12,259 nt of DNA, taken from positions 1-12,259 of the forward strand of contig JAYVIQ010000132.1 in assembly GCA_043770215.1 (NCBI GenBank), in the 5' to 3' direction. How positions within the stretch are numbered: the first letter of the stretch is position 1; every line of letters starts with the position of its first letter. The notes under the pieces were generated by a model. That model had not been told where the DNA came from, ran no database searches, and was given only the letters and a program-made list of their open reading frames with translations. This DNA comes from JAYVIQ01 sp043770215. Its GTDB lineage: Bacteria; Bacteroidota; Bacteroidia; Cytophagales; JAAEPT01. The translations under genes and the position numbers were made by a program. Below, one piece after another: positions 5,594 to 12,259 of the stretch.

Positions 5594-7768
5594 ATGAATA
5601 TAGACATCCACTCATTAGAATCAAATTTAAAATCTCATTTCGGATTCGATTCATTTAGAGGAACCCAAAAAGATGTAATTTTAAATCTATTATCTGGCAA
5701 CGATACGTTTGTTATTATGCCTACTGGCGCAGGAAAAAGTTTATGCTACCAACTACCTGCAACAATTTTAGAAGGTACCGCTTTGGTAATATCACCACTT
5801 ATTGCCTTAATGAAAAATCAGGTAGATCAGTTAAATGCTCATGGGATAAATGCTAGCTTTTTAAATTCATCTCTAACAAAAACTACTACCAATGAAATCA
5901 AAAAAGAATTGATAGCAGGAAAAATAAAACTTTTGTATGTAGCACCTGAATCTCTTAATAAAGAAGAAAATTTAGAACTTTTTAAAAAGATAAAAATATC
6001 ATTTGTAGCCGTAGACGAAGTACATTGTATTTCTGAATGGGGGCATGACTTTAGGCCAGAATATCGCAGAATAAAAAGTATACTGGCAGAGATATCTCAG
6101 GTTCCTATTATAGCCCTGACAGCAACGGCTACCTTAAAAGTGCAGCAAGACATCCAGAAAAATTTACAAATGGACAATGCTACCATCTTTAAGAGCTCAT
6201 TCAGAAGGGATAATTTATTTTATGAAGTACTGCCTAAAATAAATCCCAAAAATAAATTGGTTGAGTTTATAAAACAAAGACCAAAAGAATGTGGTATAAT
6301 TTATTGCCTTAGCAGAAAAAAAGTAGAAGAAATAGCTGAGTTTTTAGAAGTAAATGGCATAAAAGCCCTACCCTATCATGCGGGAATGGAAAACAAACAA
6401 AGAGTTGCGCATCAAGATGCCTTTTTAAATGAAGAGGCAAAAATAATTGTGGCAACCATTGCTTTTGGTATGGGTATAGATAAACCTGATGTTCGTTACG
6501 TAATCCATTATGACACACCAAAGTCTTTAGAGGGATATTACCAAGAAACTGGAAGAGCAGGTAGAGATGGTAAAAAAAGTCATTGTATCATGTTTTATTC
6601 TTACAGCGATGTCTTAAAATTAGAGAAATTTTTCAAAGACAAACCAGCCAACGAAAGAGATACACACAAATTACTTTTAGATGAGGTGGTTTCTTTTGCA
6701 GAAACTTCATTATGCAGAACAAAACAACTTCTGCATTATTTTGGAGAACATATGGATGATGATTGTGGTTTCTGTGACAACTGCAAAAATCCAAAAGAAA
6801 AATATGATGCTACAGAATTAGTCCTTTCAGCTCTAAAAATATGTGAGAGTGTAAAGCAAAATTTTGGAATTAAGCACATGGTAGATGTAATTCTTGGAAA
6901 CAGTACCCAAGCAATTAGAACTTACGAACACCAAGAGCTAGATGTTTTTGGGATTGGAAAAGACCAAAACAAACAAATCTGGACCTCTATTTACAGACAA
7001 GCACTTTTAAATGAATTTCTAGAAAAGAGCATAGAACATTACGGCGTTTTAATGCTTACAGAAAAAGGTAAAGATTTCATAAAAAACCAAACTTCCCTTA
7101 CATTTTTCAAAGACAATGAATATCCAAACACTATAGAAGAATCTGTAGAAGCCTTTGATCACCATACAGAAGATGTTGTAAACAAAGAGTTGCTAGGCAT
7201 TTTAAAAGGGCTAAGAAAAAAAGTTGCAGATCAAAAATCATTGCCTCCCTATGTAATTTTCCAAGATGCTTCTTTAGAAGAAATGGCTACTACTTTTCCT
7301 AACACCCTAGAAGACCTTGTACACATACAAGGAGTTGGTCTAGGAAAAGCAAATAAGTTTGGCAAACCTTTTATAGAGATTATAGACAAATTCATCACAG
7401 AAAATAATATAGAAGCCATACATGAAACATTTATAAAAACTGCTGTTAAAAAATCTAAAAATAAAGTTTTTATTATTTCTCAAATAGATAAGCAAGTACC
7501 GTTTCTAGATATTTCTACCGCACTAAATATTTCTTACAAAGACCTTCTAGAAGAAATTGAACATATCTGTCACTCAGGCACAAAGCTAGATATAAACTAT
7601 GAAGTAGAGCAAGAAATAGACGAAGATTCAGAGGAAGATATCTTCACATATTTTATGGAAGTGGAGACAGACAACATGGAAGATGCCATAAATGAATTGG
7701 GAGAAGACTATACAGAAGAGGAAATTAAATTAATTCATATTAAATTTATATCTGAATTAGCAAATTAG
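5594..7768 (+). CDS. recQ: ATP-dependent DNA helicase RecQ
   Basis: A 724-residue 3'-5' superfamily 2 helicase for recombination repair and unwinding of branched DNA. The helicase core shows motif I MPTGAGKS (42-49), the DEVH box (141-144), TATAT (176-180) and motif VI QETGRAGRDG (317-326). The RecQ-Ct zinc site has four cysteines (C374, C391, C394, C397) in CRTKQLL...CGFCDNC, and a winged helix follows (RQC, about 405-500, with the VFGIGKDQNK element). An HRDC domain spans about 530-605, with QGVGLGKANKFG at its hairpin. An extra tail (about 610-724) looks like an HTH_40-type helix-turn-helix and ends in a strongly acidic segment (EQEIDEDSEED near 672-682). The tail makes it about 110 residues longer than E. 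coli RecQ. purD starts 12 bp downstream, so recQ probably heads the recQ-purD-ricT-gldH cluster. Confidence 0.97.
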   Translation: MNIDIHSLESNLKSHFGFDSFRGTQKDVILNLLSGNDTFVIMPTGAGKSLCYQLPATILEGTALVISPLIALMKNQVDQLNAHGINASFLNSSLTKTTTNEIKKELIAGKIKLLYVAPESLNKEENLELFKKIKISFVAVDEVHCISEWGHDFRPEYRRIKSILAEISQVPIIALTATATLKVQQDIQKNLQMDNATIFKSSFRRDNLFYEVLPKINPKNKLVEFIKQRPKECGIIYCLSRKKVEEIAEFLEVNGIKALPYHAGMENKQRVAHQDAFLNEEAKIIVATIAFGMGIDKPDVRYVIHYDTPKSLEGYYQETGRAGRDGKKSHCIMFYSYSDVLKLEKFFKDKPANERDTHKLLLDEVVSFAETSLCRTKQLLHYFGEHMDDDCGFCDNCKNPKEKYDATELVLSALKICESVKQNFGIKHMVDVILGNSTQAIRTYEHQELDVFGIGKDQNKQIWTSIYRQALLNEFLEKSIEHYGVLMLTEKGKDFIKNQTSLTFFKDNEYPNTIEESVEAFDHHTEDVVNKELLGILKGLRKKVADQKSLPPYVIFQDASLEEMATTFPNTLEDLVHIQGVGLGKANKFGKPFIEIIDKFITENNIEAIHETFIKTAVKKSKNKVFIISQIDKQVPFLDISTALNISYKDLLEEIEHICHSGTKLDINYEVEQEIDEDSEEDIFTYFMEVETDNMEDAINELGEDYTEEEIKLIHIKFISELAN

Positions 7769-7780
7769 AACAATTAATAA

Positions 7781-9055
7781 ATGAATATACTTATTATAGG
7801 CTCAGGAGGTAGAGAGCACACCCTAGCTTGGAAAATAAAACAAAGTCCCCTAGTAAACACCATTTTTGTAGCTCCAGGAAATGCAGGCACTGCTCAAATA
7901 GCAAAAAACATAGCTTTAGACATTAATGATTTTCGTGGAATAGAAAAACTTGTCATTGAAGAAGCTATAGGATTGGTAATTGTAGGGCCAGAAGAACCAT
8001 TGGTAAAAGGCATTTCTGATTTTTTTTCTACTACAGAATCTCTTAAGAATGTAAAAATATTTGGACCTAAAAAATTGGGTGCTACCTTAGAGGGAAGCAA
8101 AGATTTCTCTAAGGAATTTATGCAACGGCATAACATTCCAACGGCAAAATATGCCACATTTACCAAAACACAACTTACTGAAGCTTTAAACTATTTAGAC
8201 ACTTATTCAGGGCCTTATGTACTAAAAGCAGATGGTTTAGCAGCAGGAAAAGGGGTGATAATAACTTCTGACACTACAGAAGCTAAAGAAGTGATGACAG
8301 ACATGCTTCAAAACCAATTATTTGGAGAAGCAAGTTCTAAAGTTGTGGTAGAAGAATTTTTAGATGGCATAGAACTTTCTATGTTTGTAGTGACAGATGG
8401 AAAAGATTATGTTATATTGCCAGAAGCCAAAGATTATAAGAGAATTGGTGAGGGTGATAAAGGCTTAAATACTGGCGGAATGGGCGCCGTATCTCCGGTA
8501 CCTTTTGCAAATGATGACTTTAAAAAGAAAGTCGAAGAAAGAATCATAAAACCCACTATTTTGGGTTTACAAAAAGACAACATTGAATATGTAGGTTTTA
8601 TATTTTTTGGACTAATAAAAGTAAATGGAGAACCCCTAGTAATTGAGTACAATGTACGCTTAGGAGATCCAGAAACAGAAGTTGTAATTCCAAGAATAGA
8701 TTCTGACTTTGTAGACTTAATTTTGAGTGCAGTAAACGGAACATTAAATAAATATTCCATAAAAATAAGTACACAGGCTGCATCTACAGTTATGTTAGTT
8801 GCTGGTGGATACCCAGGAGAATACAAAAAAGGAGATGAGATATCTGGATTAGAATTGGCAGAAAATGTTTTGCCTTTTCATGCAGGAACAACATCTAAAG
8901 GTGATAAAATTATCACAAACGGAGGAAGAGTAATTGCTATGACTGCATTGGGCAGTACTATTTTTGAAGCTTTAGAAAAATCAAATAAAGCAGCTGAAAC
9001 AGTAAACTGGAAAGGTAGAAACTACCGCAGAGACATAGGCTTTGACCTTAAATAA
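7781..9055 (+). CDS. purD: Phosphoribosylamine-glycine ligase (GAR synthetase)
   Basis: Second enzyme of de novo purine synthesis: it joins glycine to 5-phosphoribosylamine with ATP to give GAR. The N-terminal domain opens with MNILIIGSGGREHTLAWKI, the hallmark of PurD. The ATP-grasp core shows KADGLAAGKGV (149-159), DYKRIGEGDKGLNTGGMGAV (218-237) and the metal/ATP-binding NVRLGDPETE (291-300) preceded by E289. GGYPGEYKKG appears in the C-terminal domain. At 424 residues it matches the usual ~425-430, and it is monofunctional (no PurM or PurN fusion). It starts 12 bp after recQ and is followed by ricT after 30 bp. It is not in a purine cluster here, so its expression probably follows recQ read-through or an internal promoter I could not identify. 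Confidence 0.97.
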   Translation: MNILIIGSGGREHTLAWKIKQSPLVNTIFVAPGNAGTAQIAKNIALDINDFRGIEKLVIEEAIGLVIVGPEEPLVKGISDFFSTTESLKNVKIFGPKKLGATLEGSKDFSKEFMQRHNIPTAKYATFTKTQLTEALNYLDTYSGPYVLKADGLAAGKGVIITSDTTEAKEVMTDMLQNQLFGEASSKVVVEEFLDGIELSMFVVTDGKDYVILPEAKDYKRIGEGDKGLNTGGMGAVSPVPFANDDFKKKVEERIIKPTILGLQKDNIEYVGFIFFGLIKVNGEPLVIEYNVRLGDPETEVVIPRIDSDFVDLILSAVNGTLNKYSIKISTQAASTVMLVAGGYPGEYKKGDEISGLELAENVLPFHAGTTSKGDKIITNGGRVIAMTALGSTIFEALEKSNKAAETVNWKGRNYRRDIGFDLK

Positions 9056-9085
9056 ATAAATGTAGAATCTAGTTAATATAGATAT

Positions 9086-10702
9086 ATGAGTTGTGGTTCG
9101 TGCGGATCAGGTGGCGGTTGCTCTACAGGTAGTGGCGGTTGTTCTACTGGATGCGGTAAGTTAGATGTTCATGATTGGTTGGGCGATATGAGCCGACCAT
9201 TAAATGCTTTTGATGGTGTAGAAGTTCGTTTTAAGGGAGGAAGAAAAGAATTTTACAGAAATGTAAACAACCTAGAACTGTTTACAGGGGATGTAATTGT
9301 TGTAGAATGCTCACCAGGGCACCACATAGGAGAAGTAACTATGCAGGGCGAAATGGTAAGGCTTCAAATGAAGAAAAAAAATGTTGCTTATGGAGATGAT
9401 TTATCTATTATCTACAGAAAAGCAAATGTAAAAGATATAGAGAAATTTGAGCAAGCAAGAAATAGAGAACTAACTACACTTTATAGATCTAGAGAGTTGG
9501 TCAGAGAACAAAAGTTGGAGATGAAATTGAGTGATGTTGAATTTCAGGCAGATAACTCCAAAGGAACTTTTTTTTACTCTGCAGAAGACCGTGTGGATTT
9601 TAGAGAACTTATAAAAATTTTGGCTACAGAATTTAAAATAAGGGTAGAAATGAAACAAATTAGCTTAAGACAAGAAGCTGGCCGACTTGGAGGAATTGGA
9701 TCTTGTGGCCGTGAGCTTTGCTGTGCAAACTGGCTTACAGAATTTAAAAATGTAAATACATCTGCTGCTAGGTACCAAAATCTATCTCTAAATCCGTTAA
9801 AACTATCAGGACAATGCGGTAGGCTAAAATGTTGCCTCAATTACGAACTTGAAACCTATATTAGTGCTGTAAAAGAAATACCAGACATCAAAGCTCCAAT
9901 TAGAACTAAAGAAGGTCTTTATTTTTTACAAAAAACAGACATTTTTAAAAAAATAATGTTTTTCTCATTTGAAAAAGACAACAACTGGATACCTGTAAAC
10001 GTAGAAAGAGTAAACGAAGTATTAGAACTTACTAAAAAAGGGATAGAAGTATTTAGCCTTACACAAAATGAAGAGGACGAGTACGAAGATGTAGAAATGA
10101 ACAGTGATTTATTGGCTTTAGACAAAAAATTAAAGAAAAAAAGCAATGATAAAATCACCACTTCTAAAAATAGAAATGAGGATAGAACTAACCAAAAAAC
10201 AAATTTTAAATCTACTTCTCAAACCAAAATTATACAAAAAATAAATACACAACACCCTATAAAAAAAGAAGATAACAAACCTAGTTCACAACAAAATACA
10301 AAATTTGAAACTAGACAAAGTGCAATTCCTAAAAGAGAGAAATTAGAACCTAAAAAAGTAATTCAGACTAAAGAAGTTGTTGTAAAAAATATTGAATTAC
10401 AAAAAAAACAAGTAGAGCCTCTGAAGGAAATAAAAAAAGAAACACCAAAAATTGAAACACAAAAAATAACAACTATAAATCCTTCAAAAGATCTAAAAAG
10501 CTTTATCCCAAAAAGACAAAATTTCAATACTACACAAAATCAAACAGAATCTGAGAAAATAATATCAGAACCTAAAATAGAACCTGTAAAAGAAAAATCA
10601 ATAGAGCAACTTAAAAAAGATATCTCTAACACTACAGAAAATAGTGCTGATGCACCAAAAATAAGAAGAAGAGAAAATGTTCAGAACAACAATCAAAAAT
10701 AA
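9086..10702 (+). CDS. ricT: PSP1-domain protein, RicT/YaaT-like, with long basic tail
   Basis: A 538-residue cytoplasmic protein with a PSP1 core. In Bacillus, RicT (YaaT) works with RicA and RicF in an Fe-S complex that affects RNase Y and mRNA maturation; the Bacteroidota role is not established. The core keeps the family cysteine motifs GSCGRELCC (C207, C212, C213) and GQCGRLKCC (C244, C249, C250). Two unusual ends flank it. The first ~25 residues are Gly/Ser/Cys-rich with five cysteines (C3, C6, C12, C19, C23). Residues ~345-538 are low-complexity, rich in Lys, Gln, Asn, Glu and Thr, and probably disordered. Bacillus homologues are only about 275 residues long. The stop lies 26 bases inside gldH. 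No ricA or ricF is in the window. Confidence 0.9.
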   Translation: MSCGSCGSGGGCSTGSGGCSTGCGKLDVHDWLGDMSRPLNAFDGVEVRFKGGRKEFYRNVNNLELFTGDVIVVECSPGHHIGEVTMQGEMVRLQMKKKNVAYGDDLSIIYRKANVKDIEKFEQARNRELTTLYRSRELVREQKLEMKLSDVEFQADNSKGTFFYSAEDRVDFRELIKILATEFKIRVEMKQISLRQEAGRLGGIGSCGRELCCANWLTEFKNVNTSAARYQNLSLNPLKLSGQCGRLKCCLNYELETYISAVKEIPDIKAPIRTKEGLYFLQKTDIFKKIMFFSFEKDNNWIPVNVERVNEVLELTKKGIEVFSLTQNEEDEYEDVEMNSDLLALDKKLKKKSNDKITTSKNRNEDRTNQKTNFKSTSQTKIIQKINTQHPIKKEDNKPSSQQNTKFETRQSAIPKREKLEPKKVIQTKEVVVKNIELQKKQVEPLKEIKKETPKIETQKITTINPSKDLKSFIPKRQNFNTTQNQTESEKIISEPKIEPVKEKSIEQLKKDISNTTENSADAPKIRRRENVQNNNQK

Positions 10703-11192
10703 TATATACATAGCCAAAGCCTTATTTACGGCTTTGGCTATATCTTTTTTACTTGTTTCTTGTGTAGATGACCGCATCTTGTTTGAAGAAACAAAAGTAT
10801 TTGATGGCAAACCTTGGCAAAGAAAAGATGCTGTTTCTTTTGTTTTTGATGTGCAAGATTCCACTCAAAAGCACTTAATCTCTTGTTATCTTAAAAACTT
10901 AAATGACTACCAATTTTGCAATCTATACATTCAATACTCTATTTTAGATTCTACTAAAAAAAGCATAAAGAATGAGATAAAAGATTTAATGTTGTACAAC
11001 CCAAAAACAGGAGAACCATTTGGCAAAGAAGAAATGTTTACAGACGCACAATTAGGTTTGTATACACTAGACAGCATTACATTTCCTAGCAAAGGAAAAT
11101 ATACAATTCTGCTTCAACACCATATGAGAGACCTAAGTTCTCTAGACCAAATTTTAAGCATAGGCACTCAAATTAAAGCTTTACCAAAATAG
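10677..11192 (+). CDS. gldH: Gliding motility lipoprotein GldH
   Basis: A 171-residue lipoprotein resembling GldH, which in Flavobacterium johnsoniae is needed for gliding and function of the associated type IX secretion apparatus. It has a lipoprotein signal peptide: basic residues R3 and K7, a hydrophobic core (about 15-26) and the lipobox LVSC with C29 as the lipidated cysteine. The mature part includes FEETKVFDGKPWQRKDAVSF, LYNPKTGEPFG and LGLYTLDSITFPSKGKYT, a pattern typical of GldH. The ATG at 10677 is needed because no other in-frame start precedes the signal core; a purine-rich AGAAGAAGAGAAA lies just upstream. It overlaps ricT by 26 bp, suggesting translational coupling. A terminator-like hairpin is encoded within codons 12-22. 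The signal peptide is sure; the GldH call is by sequence pattern and ricT context. Confidence 0.85.
   Translation: MFRTTIKNNIYIAKALFTALAISFLLVSCVDDRILFEETKVFDGKPWQRKDAVSFVFDVQDSTQKHLISCYLKNLNDYQFCNLYIQYSILDSTKKSIKNEIKDLMLYNPKTGEPFGKEEMFTDAQLGLYTLDSITFPSKGKYTILLQHHMRDLSSLDQILSIGTQIKALPK
10710..10750 (+). terminator. Intrinsic-terminator-like hairpin inside the gldH signal-peptide codons
   Basis: ATAGCCAAAGCC (10710-10721) and GGCTTTGGCTAT (10730-10741) form a perfect 12-bp stem with an 8-base loop, followed by ATC and six T (10745-10750). It begins 7 bp after the ricT stop, where a terminator would be expected, but lies in the gldH reading frame and encodes residues 12-22 of the signal peptide. 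The hairpin is directly visible; termination activity is inferred. Confidence 0.7.
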
Positions 11193-11299
11193 CTTTAATA
11201 ATTTCTTGAAAAGAAAAAAATACAATCATTTTGCTAGAAATATATAGACTAAAAAACTCATATTCTAAAAAATAATCTTGAAATAATCTATAAAAATAG

Positions 11300-12235
11300 A
11301 TGAGAAAAATTTTAATAATAGATGACTTATACCCAAGCATTTCTAATCAACTTTTAGCAATTGGATTTGAATGCGATTATTTGCCAGGCATTTCTAGAGC
11401 AGAACTTTTTTTTCTACCAGACCATTATTGCGGTATTTTGGTTAGAAGCAAAACATATATAGACAATGAAGTTTTAGAACATTTCAAAAATTTAAAATTT
11501 ATAGGAAGAGCTGGTGCTGGTGTAGATTTAATAGATTTAGAAGAAGTAAAAAAAAGAAATATTCAACTCATAAATGCCCCAGAAGGCAATAGAGATGCTT
11601 TGGCAGAACATGCTCTAGCAATTCTTTTAGGAATAATGAATTTCACAACTCGCTCTCATATAGAAATCGAAAACCTGGTTTGGAAAAGAGAAGCAAACAG
11701 AGGGTATGAACTAGGGAAACTAACAGTTGGATTGGTAGGATATGGTTTTATGGGCCAAGCTTTTGCAAAACGTTTAAAAGCAATGGGGTGCACTATTTTA
11801 GCCTACGACAAATACAAAACTAATTTTAGCGATGATTATGTTACAGAATCTAGTATGGTGGATATTTTTGAAAACGCAGATGTGTTTACTATTCATGTTC
11901 CGCTAAACTTAGAAACAGAATACCTTATAAACGATGATTTCTTTAACTACTTCTCTAAACCAATTTGGTTTACAAACACCTCTAGAGGTAAAGTTTTAGA
12001 TACAAGTGCATTGTATAGAGCTATTTTAAATGGCAAAGTATTAGGTGCGGCATTGGATGTATTAGAAAATGAAAAACCGAGCACTTGGACACTAGAATTT
12101 AAAGAAATGATGAGGAAATTGTATACCACAAATAAATTTACAATAACTCCTCATATTGGTGGTTGGACTTTTGAATCTCACAAAAAAATCAATGACGTTT
12201 TGATAGATAAAATAGCTCAATTAAAAATCCAATAA
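11300..12235 (+). CDS. D-2-hydroxyacid dehydrogenase (3-phosphoglycerate dehydrogenase-like)
   Basis: A 311-residue NAD-dependent dehydrogenase of the D-2-hydroxyacid/SerA superfamily. The substrate loop RAGAGVD is at 70-76. The Rossmann motif GYGFMG (147-152) is followed by D170 at the end of the second strand, which favours NAD over NADP. The catalytic triad is visible as R229 (TSRGKVLD), E256 (DVLENEKP) and H285 (TPHIGGWT). The short form lacks the C-terminal ACT and intervening domains of long SerA enzymes, so there is no serine-feedback domain. Phosphoglycerate, hydroxypyruvate or another 2-hydroxyacid could be the substrate. No serC lies in the window, so I do not assign serA. The gene is 107 bp downstream of gldH and may have its own promoter; the gap shows only a weak TTG-N17-TCATTTTG candidate (11206-11233). 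The start MRKILIIDD fits the family. Confidence 0.93.
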   Translation: MRKILIIDDLYPSISNQLLAIGFECDYLPGISRAELFFLPDHYCGILVRSKTYIDNEVLEHFKNLKFIGRAGAGVDLIDLEEVKKRNIQLINAPEGNRDALAEHALAILLGIMNFTTRSHIEIENLVWKREANRGYELGKLTVGLVGYGFMGQAFAKRLKAMGCTILAYDKYKTNFSDDYVTESSMVDIFENADVFTIHVPLNLETEYLINDDFFNYFSKPIWFTNTSRGKVLDTSALYRAILNGKVLGAALDVLENEKPSTWTLEFKEMMRKLYTTNKFTITPHIGGWTFESHKKINDVLIDKIAQLKIQ

Positions 12236-12259
12236 TTTATTTTTCATCAAAACAAACTC

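Noticed and set aside
10119..10680. RicT tail as a separate gene or a frameshifted fusion
   Set aside because: The frame is continuous from the PSP1 core, with no internal start motif or recognised second domain, and the composition shift fits a disordered tail.
11206..11233. TTG-N17-TCATTTTG upstream of the D-2-hydroxyacid dehydrogenase
   Set aside because: It lacks the TA of the -7 consensus and the spacing is at the short limit, so it is too weak to annotate as a promoter.

Overview
The window looks like a chromosomal housekeeping segment from an AT-rich member of the Bacteroidota, probably a gliding or T9SS-bearing lineage close to Flavobacteriia or Cytophagia. Three signs support this: a GldH-type gliding lipoprotein, a RicT-like PSP1 protein directly upstream of it, and promoter-like sequences of the Bacteroidota type (TAnnTTTG) with little Shine-Dalgarno signal before most starts. 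No phage, transposon, CRISPR, tRNA or rRNA sequence was seen.

Layout. Positions 1-277 hold the C-terminal end of an acyl-CoA desaturase. A 12-TM proton-coupled oligopeptide transporter follows (432-2027). Next comes a plus-strand group: a CvfB-like S1 RNA-binding protein (2246-3079), thiol peroxidase Tpx (3113-3607), a strong intrinsic terminator (3623-3671) and an IscA/SufA/ErpA-type Fe-S protein (3707-4033). A two-gene minus-strand unit converges on that group: mannose-1-phosphate guanylyltransferase (start best placed at 5370) and, 8 bp after it, a small single-pass membrane protein. Divergent from this unit is a compact plus-strand cluster, recQ-purD-ricT-gldH (5594-11192), with gaps of 12 and 30 bp and a 26-bp ricT/gldH overlap. 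The last gene is an ACT-less D-2-hydroxyacid dehydrogenase (11300-12235). No gene-free stretch exceeds 300 bp.

How the genes relate. Most are independent core functions: lipid desaturation, peptide import, peroxide defence, Fe-S maturation, GDP-mannose supply for surface glycans, DNA repair and purine synthesis. The gliding/secretion link is gldH, which is translationally overlapped with ricT. The most unusual observation is a textbook-quality terminator-like hairpin (12-bp perfect stem plus T6) just after the ricT stop codon. It lies wholly inside the gldH signal-peptide coding sequence, so gldH expression may depend on translation passing through it. A second regulatory point is a promoter-like box placed so close to the cvfB ATG that its mRNA may be leaderless. 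Otherwise I see no clearly novel system in this window.
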